A DNA stretch of 64,000 nucleotides. Origin: Uloborus plumipes. Taxonomy: Eukaryota; Arthropoda; Arachnida; Araneae; Uloboridae. Of this stretch, positions 1-10,755 are shown piece by piece; position 1 is the stretch's first letter, and every line of letters starts with the position of its first letter. A program made the translations under genes and the position numbers. The notes below the pieces were generated by a model. It saw only the letters and a list, made by a program, of their open reading frames with translations, ran no database searches and was not told where the DNA came from. Location: NCBI GenBank assembly GCA_038373865.1, contig JAXGGA010002266.1, forward strand, positions 62,001 through 126,000, written 5' to 3'.

Positions 1-34
1 GCCCCTCCCAGAAACAATCCTGGATGCGCCACTG
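1..34 (-). mobile_element. Terminal end of a hAT-like element (cut by window edge)
   Basis: Read on the minus strand from position 34, the sequence starts CAGTGGCGCATCCAGG. This fits the C-A-G/R-N-G type terminus shared by the hAT-like elements elsewhere in the window (for example at 26368 and 22918). The rest of the element would lie to the left of the window, so neither the TSD nor the partner TIR can be checked. Confidence 0.45.
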
Positions 35-1908
35 AGCACCACGCACCATTTACGTTAGCTAACTTTGAAGGAATTTTGTGGCAAAAAAAGAGCATTCAGT
101 TTAGATTTTAAATCAGCAATTAAAAAAAAAAAGAGTTGTGTCACTTCCGTTGCAGGGGTGCGATATTTTTATTGCAAGGAACAAGACAAATTCTGAAAGT
201 GTGCATTCCTTTTCTAGATGGCATGCCTCATCAGATGATGAGATAGCAAAATGAAAAATCTAAACTCGATACTGTTGGTTCTCACCATAAATCTGCCAAC
301 AGCTTATGAATTTCGAAGAGACTTTGGTTTTGTGCACCGAGAGGCATCCATCATCCTTACGATCATTTGCAGTAGCAGTCATCTGTCATGAGTGAAACAG
401 AAAAAGCGGCTTACTGAATAGCAGTTGAGAGACGATCAAAATCTTCTCGGGTCGAGATTCAGATTACGAAGTTCCGAGCCAGATTAGCAATTTGATCTAT
501 TTTCAGCTGAAATGGTGTGGCTTAGAAAAAAGGTGTGGTGAGTTTTGTGAAAAAAAAAAGTCATTTCGTTTATGCTCCAAGGCATCATTGGAATTTATTA
601 CGATATATCAAATTTGAAAAGTTGATATTGTGAGAAAGGGCGGGATGAAATTGTAAATGATCACCTTTGAGCAGACCCGCCATTTCAATTTTTCCAGGGA
701 GGGGGGGGGGTAGGCTCAAAGGGTGTATACCCAATGTAAATTTCATCGGAAAACAACCAAAAAACCAATCCCTTTTATGTGTAAATACATTAATTTCCCG
801 AAGCCGGTGACCCCCTAAATGACTGGCCTGCTTTCGAGTCGAGCACACACATAAATTCTATAATACGTCATTTTTCAAATTTGCATATTGAAATTTAAAT
901 GATTCGGGGTAGAGCCTTATCTTCCATCCTGAATGCACGGGGAAACAATTATTGAAATGCTCTCAAAAAAAAAAAAAAGGTATGTTGTAAATCCGAAAAT
1001 GTACATTAGGGTGGTTCAAAAAAAATTTTTTTTTTGCTACGGACCAAGGCGCACCCTACTTTTTTTACATTTATGTACAAGATCACTCCCCTAAAATTTC
1101 AGCTATCTACTCTTAATGGAAGATGGTGCTCAAACACCCTTAATTTTTACACTTTTTCGTAATTTTCACAATTTTTGAGTTTTCTAACTAAAGAGACCAT
1201 TTTCTAGGAAGATATTTTTTTTCAATTATTCTCATTTTCCAACTCATAAATATTAGTTCAAATAATTGGAAAGCTCCTTAATCTTTTGAATACATATAGC
1301 AACACCTTTGATACAATCGATTATTTAGTAGATCGCAGCATACAATGTAGATTGCAGTACTACTCGTCTACATGTTATGCTATGATTTTCAAAACTTACG
1401 CTTGCTAAAATAGAGTTGTGGAAGAGCTGTGGAAAATGTTTATTATGTTTTTAAAGTAGTGGGATGCAGAGAAGAAAATTGCAAGATTTAAAGTTTTAAA
1501 CTAATAGTGTTAACAGTATCACAAGAAGAATGAATTAAATTATAAAAACTAATTGCACAAAATAAACTATTGTAGCTATAGTCTGGCATAGAACTAATCA
1601 GAAATTTAGGCAAAAATATTTACTTCATGCTTACTTTGGCCATCATATTCCTCACAAGTTCTATTCGTTTTAATAATTTTAAAGCGAAAAAATGTTTGGC
1701 AAGGAATTAAACAAACAAAAAAAAAAAAAAATGTTGCACATAGAACTTAAAAAATACTTTAACAAGTTTGTAACTTCAACTGTAAGCTTTTTATAACTTT
1801 ATAGATAAATCTATGATCACTCTGGCTGATTATAAAGAGATAATTGAGTTATTATTAGTCAATTAAGGAGCCTATCTGAGAAAATCCTGTCTCTTATATG
1901 CCTCAAAA
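35..1908. other. Non-coding, AT-rich; possible TE relic from about 1007
   Basis: I see no convincing gene here. The stretch holds poly-A/T runs and a G run near 703-712. At 1007 the motif TAGGGTGG followed by long A and T runs resembles the TAGGGTG ends of the elements at 10756, 21794 and 45365, so 1007-1900 may be a relic of a related MITE. No matching right end is visible. Confidence 0.3.
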
Positions 1909-1910
1909 TA

Positions 1911-3327
1911 CACTGCTCGACATTGAAAATGCAACACCAAGAAGGAGTAGTCAGAAATTGATGAAATTTGGTAAGAAGACAGAGACAGCATGGAACAATG
2001 AGTGATATTTATTTCAAAATAAATAAACAAAATTTAGAGCGAGGACGGCGTCGGCTCAGTAAGAAGTAGGACCACCGCGGACAGCGATGCACGAAGAAAC
2101 ACGTCTAGGCATGGAGTCAATAAGCCTGCGGATGGTGTCCTGAGGGATGGCACTCCATTCCCTTTCAACCATTTGCCACAGTTCGTCCTCTGAACGAGGC
2201 AGTGACAAGTTCTGCAAACGGCGTCCAATCACGTCCCACACATGTTCGATTGGTGACAAGTCAGGAGAGTATGGCGACCAGGAAAGCATCTGTACACCTC
2301 GTAGAGCATGTTGGCTGATTCGATCACTGTGAGGCCGGGCGTTATCCTGTTGAAAAATTGCATTTGGCAGACCCTGAAGGTAGGGGATTGCCACCGGCCG
2401 CAGTACATTATCTACATATCGTTGGGCCGTCATAGTGCCCCGAATACGAACTAGAGGTGATACGGAATTGTATGCAATAACGCCCCAAACAATTATGCCA
2501 CGTTGTCGCTCTGTGGGGCGTTCCACAGTTACTGCCGGATTCGATCTTTCTCCACGTCGGCGCCACACACGTATGCGATGACTATCGCTGGACAAACAGA
2601 AGCGGGATTCATCTGAGAACACTACGGTTTGCCATTCTGCCATCCACGTCGCTCTGGTCCGGCACCATTCCAAACGTTGGAGTCTGTGCTGTGAGGTCAA
2701 TGGCAGTCTTCTTAGCGGGCGCCGTGATTGCAGGCAACGTACAACCAGTCGACGGGAAATGGTTCTGGTCGACACAGGAACATCCAGGGTACCTTGCACG
2801 TGCTGCAGAATCGACGTACAAGTGACTTGCGGGTCCGCCACAGCTTGTCGGTGAATCCGTCGATCCAAGCGGTCTGACGTCACTCTGGCTGCACCTGCAC
2901 CCCTCAATGTGGCTACATTTCCTCTTTCCAACCATCTCCGACACAGCCGATGCACAGTGCTTTCATCCATGTGGGTATCAGCTGCAATTTGACGTATGGA
3001 CCAACCTCCCCTTCTCAGTCCGATCACCATACCCCTTGTAAAGTCGTCTATATGCTGGAAGTGTCTTCGTTGAGGACGGCGTGGCATTTCCTCCTATCAC
3101 ACGTATCCTTCGAGAGAAAAACCAAATTTTTCCGATAATTAGTCTGACCGAAAAACCAACATGATCATAGCCCACTTTTTAACTTCATTCTCTTATATCT
3201 TACTTCACGTGCGTCGGAGAGCTGCGCATTTCATATCATTTGTATAACTCAGTGACATGCGTCTACGGTAAAATTTGCATGAATTTCTGTCCACTCCTTC
3301 TTATTGTTGCATTTTCAATGTCAAGCA

Positions 3328-3330
<3 letters not shown>
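1911..3330 (-). mobile_element. Tc1-like DNA transposon, apparently complete
   Basis: The ends are inverted repeats: the left end has TGCTCGACATTGAAAATGCA and the right end carries its complement with one mismatch (3306-3327). The element is flanked by TA on both sides (1909-1910 and 3331-3332), the usual Tc1/mariner target. It is about 1.42 kb, a normal length for Tc1, and contains one uninterrupted transposase on the minus strand. The right end abuts or inserted into a TA microsatellite. Intact ends plus an open transposase suggest a young, possibly autonomous copy. Confidence 0.88.
2056..3087 (-). CDS. Tc1-like transposase (343 aa, intact)
   Basis: This enzyme would bind the terminal repeats and cut and paste the element into TA sites, acting in the nucleus. 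The N-terminal part (about residues 10-115) looks like the paired helix-turn-helix DNA-binding region, including a segment with WSIRQIAADTHMDESTVHRL. The catalytic domain shows FSDESRF with Asp159, FQQDNARPH with Asp248 and SPDLSPIEHVWD with Glu281, the DDE triad. Start is a true ATG at 3085-3087 and stop is TGA at 2056-2058; length matches the family (about 340 aa). It fills nearly all of the element between the TIRs. By my count 32 residues separate the second Asp from the Glu, against 34 in classical Tc1. No stop or frameshift was seen, so it may be functional. Confidence in family is high; activity is inference. Confidence 0.92.
   Translation of the reverse strand: MPRRPQRRHFQHIDDFTRGMVIGLRRGGWSIRQIAADTHMDESTVHRLCRRWLERGNVATLRGAGAARVTSDRLDRRIHRQAVADPQVTCTSILQHVQGTLDVPVSTRTISRRLVVRCLQSRRPLRRLPLTSQHRLQRLEWCRTRATWMAEWQTVVFSDESRFCLSSDSHRIRVWRRRGERSNPAVTVERPTERQRGIIVWGVIAYNSVSPLVRIRGTMTAQRYVDNVLRPVAIPYLQGLPNAIFQQDNARPHSDRISQHALRGVQMLSWSPYSPDLSPIEHVWDVIGRRLQNLSLPRSEDELWQMVEREWSAIPQDTIRRLIDSMPRRVSSCIAVRGGPTSY

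Positions 3331-3416
<86 letters not shown>
3329..3416. repeat. (TA)n microsatellite, about 88 bp
   Basis: Perfect alternating TA for almost 90 bases, directly next to the right end of the Tc1-like element. TA is the Tc1 target, so the transposon probably landed at the edge of this tract, or the tract expanded from the duplicated TA. Confidence 0.97.
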
Positions 3417-3421
<5 letters not shown>

Positions 3422-4079
3422 GCATCGATCTTGTTGAATTATGTATATATAATTTGATTTATGTTTTATTAATTAACTAATTTTAGTTACAGAGGTTCGC
3501 GTACCTTTTAAAGCTCTCGTCCATATTTATACAGTACTTTTCTTTCCAAACTGGGCAGGCCTATAGTTTCCCGTTTACATGACCCCATGGACGAGAAAAT
3601 TTCGCATTTTTCGCTACGAATATTGCTGTGAAAGAATCTTAACTATTTTTCGCGGCCACAATTATTTATTTTTGATAAGTAATTATTGGGGCCGCGGAAA
3701 ACACAGGACATTTTTAAAAATTCAAGTTTACTGATTCTTAATAATGTTTAAATTATTCCGCTTCTCTTTTAAATTTCATTTAAAGTCCTGAAATATTTTT
3801 CTAAAATTTCATTTTAATAATAAAATAAAATCGGCGGCCCCTTTCTTCAGAAAAGTGGAGGGGACACCCCCCCCCTTGCCGACGGCCCTGATCTTAAATG
3901 ACAAAACGGAAATGTACAAATGTGTTTAATTACACAAGAAGTAAAAAAGTAAAATGAACATAATTATAATATATTTCCATAGTATTTAGCTCTCCTTTTT
4001 GCTTTTGCTAATCATTATGTCGGTGATGTACTCCTGTCTTTAGACTTCGCGGACCACACTTTGAGAAACTCTCTGAGAT
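3417..4079. other. Non-coding; hAT-like terminus ending at 3890
   Basis: No gene is seen. Read on the minus strand from 3890, the sequence begins CAGGGCCGTCGGCAAGG followed by a G run, which resembles a hAT terminal repeat. I could not find a matching left end with the same 8-bp flank (atcttaaa), so this is probably a truncated element. Confidence 0.35.
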
Positions 4080-4830
4080 GTCATTTGGGCAATTTTACCA
4101 AAGGCTGAATCATGGAAAAGATTGAGGATGCTTGAAGCGTGGCAACTGTGACTGCGGAGTTCAGGATGGTTCATAGTATCGTTTCACAACTTCAGAGACG
4201 ACATTTCAAACTGCATTAACAGCTATCCGACTATTCAGTAGTGGTCGTCCACAAGCAATCATGGCATCAGTGGTCAATATATTGCCTCACAGGCAAAAAG
4301 GAGCAGGTAGAAGATAGCGGAAGAAATAGTAAGACACATGCAACCTACTACTAGAAGGCCAATATTTCGGTCTTACCGTGACCCGACGGCAGCACAGTGG
4401 GACTTTTTCCCCGATGACCTGTACGGTGTATACCTTTTACGAATGCTCATCGGAGAATGCGCCTAATGTGGTGCCAGGTACTCCAAAATTGGACAGGACA
4501 TGGATCATGTACTCTTTACGGATGAGAGTAGATTTAGTGTGAGTAACTATTTTAAGCTTTTTCACATCTGGAGAGAGCAAGGAACATGCAGTTTTCGTCG
4601 TTACTGTGTCATTAGGCTCAGAAGTGCTCTAAAGTTTGAGTAATTGCGGGCACCATACCACGAGAAAATCCACGGTCAAATGATGAGTGCTACTATCAGA
4701 GAAGGAAGTTTTTGAACTACTTTCCTACAGCCCGGATCGCAAATCACCTTCCTTTGCTACCAGTCATTTCTGGACTACGACGAAATCAGATCCACTATGA
4801 CCAATGATTGCATTTGCAGGTGGCATCGGT
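4080..4830 (+). pseudogene. Decayed Tc1-like transposase relic
   Basis: Around 4507-4548 the plus strand encodes VLFTDESRFSVSN, the first catalytic Asp motif of Tc1-like transposases, followed shortly by HIWREQGT, which also fits the family. The preceding stretch has RRMRLMWC-like sequence in another frame. There is no continuous reading frame, no clear second Asp or Glu motif and no recognisable TIR pair, so this is an old dead copy of a different Tc1 lineage from the intact one at 1911-3330. Boundaries are approximate. Confidence 0.6.
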
Positions 4831-6617
4831 CCTCGACAACGACAATAACAAATGGTGATCGTTGAGATAAATACCTAAGAAATAGTGGTATATTCATCGA
4901 AAATTGTTTCTCCATTGTATCGCATCATTTAATCATGGTTTGTTTCAAATTATTGTTTCCTTTTGTGTATGTTTGTTGCTTAAAGACTTACTTTTGGGAT
5001 TACATACGTATCAGGATTGGAGTAATCGCGATTACGTAACCGTAATTGACCCTAATTGATTTCCTTTCTGGATAATCATAATTAAAGGGCTTGGAGGATG
5101 AAGGGTCTAAATTACATTTAAAAAAAAAATGAACGCTGTGTATAATGGTAAGCAATGGATACAGGTAAGCAAATAAAACTTTGTACATCAAATAGTATAT
5201 AATCAATATATATCATATAGTCAATCATATAGTATAATAGTCAATAGACAAATTTCATACCCACACTAATGACAAAACCAGAAAACAGAAAAGCTGTAAC
5301 AACTGCAACAATAAAACTTTGAACTTTAATTACTCGCAATTTATGTTCTGTCACATAACCCCTTCATCTCCTAAGCCCTTCAATTTTAACCTAAATATTT
5401 AAAATCTATGTGATTGTAATTGTAGTACAAATCCAAGTCACTAAATTTTGATATTACAAAAAATGCATTAAGTCAAATCGTAATCAAAATCTTATCTTGG
5501 AACTGAATCTTTCACAGGTTCTTCCGTTCAAGAAAATACGAATATCAATCCCACTAAACGCAACCATATACAACATCCAAAATCCAGCACATCATTCTTT
5601 GAAAAATTTTCAAATCTTCAACATGGATAGCTTCATTAAAACACCCTGCTTATTCTTCTTATATTACAGGTTGTCCACTTCTATTGAATGACATTAATCA
5701 GCCTCAAAAAAATCTGATGCTTTTGACTATGAATAAATGTCTTCGAGCCCTCTACGCCTCATGAAAAAGTCGTCGCAGCTTATAACAACAACACAACAGA
5801 TGAACTTCCTCAGTGAAGTGGAATACAAATACGAGGAGGCAGAAGAGTTCGCCATGGAAGAGCGACTCCAAACAGTGGTATCTCTGTTCCTCGCATTCGT
5901 CGGAGGTAAGTGAATTCTGTGAGATCGCGCACACATACACTGGCAGTTAGTTGCAGAAGTATTTTAGGTCCATAAATAACTTAAGTAAAGTAGAATTCGC
6001 ATCCATCATGATCAGCGTTTGAGCTTTTCGACTTGCTGCCTCTGTTTAGGTACGAAGCGGAAAAACAATAGCTCTTTTCCGCGTAAGTCACGACTCTAAA
6101 AAGAGGTGTAAAATGTCGGAGAATCGATGCATGAGTCGGGGGGTTGGGCTAATTCAGTTACCACCTTGAAGTCTGTTAGTTTGCGACTGATGAGAAATCG
6201 ATGGTCGGAAAAAATTCCGGTTTCCTGTAAGAAAAAAGAAAAAGAAACAGTTGTGCACTTTCGGGACAACCAAACATCATTCGCTTAGCGAGTATGAACA
6301 GAGCCTGATTACCGCAGGGGCACAGGCCCCTCCTCTTAGATTTCAGGGGGCCTAAATCCCCTTACTTAATCCAACGTCTCCTAAATACGGAATGCCTACT
6401 GTATATTTTACTATTATTACTAAAAGCCTACTGTGTATGTCGACGTATATTTTTCTCATAATAATTTGATAGCATTATTATTATTTTTTTTTAAGTTCGA
6501 TCTTTGCACAACACTTTTCTTTTTCATTCTGGTACTGTAAGAATTTTTTCACTCGTAACATGTTACTGATATGAAAGGAGGGGGGGGGACTGAAATAGAA
6601 ATGTGCCCCATGCCCAA
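4831..6617. other. Non-coding; solo TAATCG-rich hAT-like end at 5012
   Basis: At 5012 the plus strand reads CAGGATTGGAGTAATCGCGA, very close to the left terminus of the hAT element at 58504 (CAGGCTTGGAGTCAATTACG). No matching right terminus is visible within 2 kb, so it is likely a truncated copy. The rest of the stretch shows only short unsupported reading frames, poly-T runs and a G run near 6581-6589. Confidence 0.4.
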
Positions 6618-7128
6618 TAGTCCAGTCATTTGGTAGTTTTACATGGAAAGTTTTCCGGGGTTTTGAAAATTGGTAGTTTTATAAATTTTGATGCGCTCGT
6701 TTCGAATTTACACTTTGCCACCTCGTATCTTTGCCGCTCTCTCCACCATATTGAAAAAATGGCGTCTAAAAGAGGTATTCCGAATATATCTCTTTTTTGA
6801 CTTATTTTACGATAAAAACTTCAATGTACAAAATAAACTAGAGAAAATTTCCTACAATTTATGTCATTACAACTTTCTCGTAAAATCAATACGTTTCGTA
6901 GTACGAACGTCGCAAAGTTATTATTATCACGCGTTATCGCAGAATAACTCGATTCCACAGCACCTTGAGGTAGAAATACTGTAATCAATACTGTAATAAA
7001 TGTTTCGTCCGCATTCGATTCCGTAATTGTTGTCGACAAAGATCTTACTATTTTGACAGCTCTATCCAAGCACACTTCCTTCTTGAGCGGCGCGTTTTTT
7101 CATAACGCGGTTTTCTAGTAATCCCAAT

Positions 7129-7512
7129 TTACATGTAATATATAATTCGGAAATTTAGTGCAATCTTCTCTCGTTTAGATGTTTTTGATGGGCCAGGAGT
7201 TGCTGGTTCTACGTCTTCCGCAGTAATTGAGATGTCACAGACTAAAGTTTCTCCGGCATCATCTACAATGGGATCATCAAACTCAACTTGAACTTCTTCC
7301 TTTTTTATTTCATCATTCGTTTGCTTTAAATCCGTCTCCGTTTCTTCCTCTTCATCGGTATCATGTGATAAACTTCGCGAATCCTCATAATTATCACCGG
7401 TACTATTAGTACATATAACGGAGTATTTTAACCCGGCTTTTTGACATCCATTTTTGCACTTGCAAGGAATGAGTGATAATAAGGATTGTGGAGCTGGGGG
7501 TTCAAGCGTCAT
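7129..7512 (-). pseudogene. TE-associated cysteine-rich protein fragment (left arm copy)
   Basis: About 127 residues are open. A cysteine cluster (CKCKNGCQKAGLKYSVICTN) near residues 17-36 resembles the CxC cysteine-rich motif found at the C-terminal side of a family of large, mostly unnamed TE-associated proteins of arthropods. It is followed by an acidic linker (DTDEEEETETDL) and the motif EPATPGPSKTSKREK. No full-length protein is present. The same protein is encoded on the opposite strand at 8570-9084 plus 9607-9626 plus 15811-15990, which is the inverted arm. Function of the family is not known to me. Confidence 0.6.
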
Positions 7513-8569
7513 AACAGGAATTAACCTATTCTGATTTCACTCCCCCCCCCCCCCATTACTCTGGGTTTTTTTCATTCCCACACCGCTGCTGAATCTGGAG
7601 ATAGGTTTGAAACGAATGTCGTCTCGTAGCTGCTTCTGTTAGAGGTAGGTATGCTATATTAAATTTACTTTCATATGCTGATTTTAAAAAAGCATTCATA
7701 TCTATAGTCGCTTAAAGTCATGTTTTTCTTGTTTTTTTTTTTTTTTTTTTTACTTTTCACTTCACTGTAACCGTATTAGTCAAGAAGGAAGTGTTCTTCA
7801 GCCTCAGAAATAATCTCTGGATCAGCGTTTGGATGTTTGAATGCTTTGAGAGACTCGTTTAAGTTTGGCTTTTTTCGTAATATATTAATATACTTCATTT
7901 TTCCTTGATTGAAAAGGGCATATGTTGTATTTCAGCCACTAAAGGTATGCAAGAATAAAATATAATTTGCGGCTGTCTTATGTATGATACTGTCAGTTGT
8001 ATATATTTTCTGCGAAAATTTCCCTTCTCCTAGTTTTTGCATACATATCTTAGATTGCCTGGATAGCGCTGTCAATAAGAAGATTTTCGCCGACAACACT
8101 TACGGAATCGAATGAGAATTTTAAAGTGTCTGCATCTTCTGTACCTTGTTTGACCGCAATATTCTCTGCTTCAAATTTTGTCTTCAGCATTCAAATGATC
8201 CGATTTTTGTTTGCATCCATTCCCAGAAATTTAGTTTAGACCACTGTGGTCAAACAAGGTAGAGAAGATGCGGACACTTCAATAAATCAATACTGTAATA
8301 AGTGTTTCGTCCGCATTCGATTCCGTAATTGTTGTCGACGAAGATCTTACTATTTTGACAGCTCTATCCAAGCAATCTAAGGCATATATGCAAAAACTAG
8401 GAGAAGGAAAAATTTCGCAGCAAATATATTCAAAACTGACAGAACCATAGATAAGACAGCAGCAGATCATATTTTATTCTTGCATGCCTTTAGTGGCTGA
8501 GATACAACATGTGCCCTTTTCAATCAAGGAAAAATGAAGTACATTAATGTATAACGAAAAAGCCAAATT

Positions 8570-9084
8570 TAAGCGAGTATCTCAAAGCATTCAAATATCC
8601 AAACGCTGATTCAGAGATTATTTCTGAGGCTGAAGAACACTTCCTTCTTGACTTATACGGTTGCAGTGAAGTGAAAAGTAAAAAAAGCAAGAAAAACATG
8701 ACTTTAAGCGACTATAGATATGAATGCTTTTGTAAAATCAGTGTATGAAAGTAAATTTAATATAGCATACCTACCTCCAACAGAAGCAGCTGCGAGACAA
8801 CAGTCGTTTCAAACCTATCTCCAGATTCAGCAGGATGTAGGAATGAAAAAAACCCAGAGTAACGGGGAGTGGGGGGTGAAATCAGAATGGGTTGATTCCT
8901 GTTATGACGCTTGAACCGCCAGCTCCACAATTCTAAAAAACTCATTTCTTGCAAATGCAAAAATGAATGTCAAATAGCCGGGTTAAAATACTCCGTTATA
9001 TGTACTAATTGTACCGGTGATAATTATGAGAATTCGCGAAGTTCATCATATGATAGTGATGAAGGGGAAGAAACAGAGACGGAT
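8570..9084 (+). pseudogene. TE-associated protein fragment (right arm copy)
   Basis: The plus strand reads, in pieces, KAFKYPNADSEIISEAEEH, then LPPTEAAARQQSFQTYLQIQ at about 8770-8830, then the cysteine motif CKCKNECQIAGLKYSVICTN at about 8950-9012. This order matches the TE-associated protein family of the left arm. A frame change near 8910 separates the LPPTEAAARQ part from the cysteine part. The frame is cut at 9085 by the TTAA MITE and resumes after both insertions at 15811. It is therefore an interrupted, non-functional gene fragment. Confidence 0.62.
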
Positions 9085-9088
9085 TTAA

Positions 9089-9602
9089 CCCATTAATGCC
9101 TAGCGTCCCTTTTTAGGGACGGTCCAAAAAAGGGTCTGAATTTCCCCAAAATGAACATTTCAACCAAATAATAGTGTTCGATTAGTACCTTGGTATTGTT
9201 TCAATTCGTTATTAACAGATTGCAGCACATAACCATTGTAAAGTGTGTTCTGTAGCAGTTTTAATATGATCTTTATCAAAAATGACATCGTTCACAATCT
9301 GAAGAAAAAAAGCGAAGTTTTCAAAGTTATTCCCAGCTTCCCAGTTTATGTTAATCGCTGATTTTATTTCTTCTTATAAAATGTCTTTTTAAATATTATA
9401 TCGTGGGCAGAAAAAAATTTTAGTAAAAAAAGTATGTACCCTCTGGGCTCTATCGTAACTTTTAAGGGACGAGCTTTCTTTCCTTAATAAAAAAATTATT
9501 CTTTACATAATATGTTTTTAATTATTTTTCCTGTCCTCTAAACACTGTTTGTAACCAGTGTACAAAATATCTTTGGAAAACAAAATGTCAGGCATTAATG
9601 GG
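9089..9602. mobile_element. piggyBac-like MITE (TTAA target)
   Basis: Ends are CCCATTAATGCCT at 9089 and its complement ending at 9602, flanked by TTAA (9085-9088 and 9603-9606). A subterminal hairpin CGTCCCT/AGGGACG lies at about 9104-9121. There is no coding capacity in 514 bp. The opposite arm of the surrounding palindrome (around 7320-7340, minus) keeps the uninterrupted version of the target, so the insertion is directly demonstrated in this window. Confidence 0.85.
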
Positions 9603-10755
9603 TTAAAACAAACGAATGATGAAATATAGTCCTGGATCTGACAACACTTCTGTAGGAATGTTTGAGTACGGAGAATTTTTTTTCAAAAATGTTTAGTAAG
9701 TACCTTAGGAAGTATTTTGGACTCGGGTGGACATTCACCACCTCGTGCGTTTTTCTGCTATGACGTCAACAAAGATGGCGGCCGCTCGCTCACATAAATG
9801 CTATATAAATGCTATATGCTCAGCACTTCTGTAGGAAATTTAAATAGGGAGAATTTTATTTTCAAAAATGTTTAGTAGGTGTCCTAGAAAGTATTTTAGA
9901 CTCGGGTGGACATCCGTCTCCTCGTACATTTTCCTGTGATGACGTCATCAAAGATGGCGGCCGCTCGATCTTATAAATGCTCATATCTATGTTACTACTT
10001 GACCGATTTGCATGAAAATGGAAATTTTTTTTCCTAATTTGTCTGATGCTATTTGTCTTTAAGCTGCACTGTTAGAAATTTATTCAAAAAAATAATTGAA
10101 AATCAATTTATTGATTTTTTTTCTTTTTTTTTCAGTCTACCAAGACTTACCCATAAAAATGGTATTAACCCTTTTGCTAATCTACCGCTTCTTGCATGCT
10201 AAAAGATACAACAAACCAGTAAAAAGTCCTGTTGTCCAAGCGATAGCAAGGAAAATTTAAATTTAGTTAAAATAGATGTGAATGAGAAGAAATATAAAAA
10301 TTCAGACGTGTTGTAGCAGTTTAGGAGAACTACTTGATCTCTTTTTACAGTTCCGATGTTGTTATTGATTATGATTGTTTCACTCTGAAAACATATTCGA
10401 AGAGCCGGTTTTACCATCTTGTGCACTTAGTTTTGAAGAAAATCCACAGTAACTACAATTTTGATTTTTGCTAGTGATTCTATACCATATAAATTAGCAT
10501 GCGACTATTTACAGCTCAAATGAATTTCAATCGTGTCCTCAACCAACGCCCCCTTGCTAGAATTGTAAGTGCACACCCCCACTTCACTATTAAACAAAAG
10601 AAATATTTTTCCCGTGTAACTCATAGTGCTATTTTTCTGGAAGGTGCGCCTTCAAACATCATGCCTCTCACCCCGCTTCGTAGGGGTTTCGGGTGCTATA
10701 TATATACGCCACTGGCCAGAACCATCTACCAGCAATCTATGACGAAGGGGTGTAC

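Noticed and set aside
703..712. G and C homopolymer runs (about 703, 7544, 31312, 32471, 62743)
   Set aside because: Likely polymerase or assembly slippage zones next to TE ends; no regulatory claim can be supported.
3240..3457. Open frames encoding long Ile-Tyr repeats
   Set aside because: They are translations of the (TA)n tract, which is open in several frames by chance.
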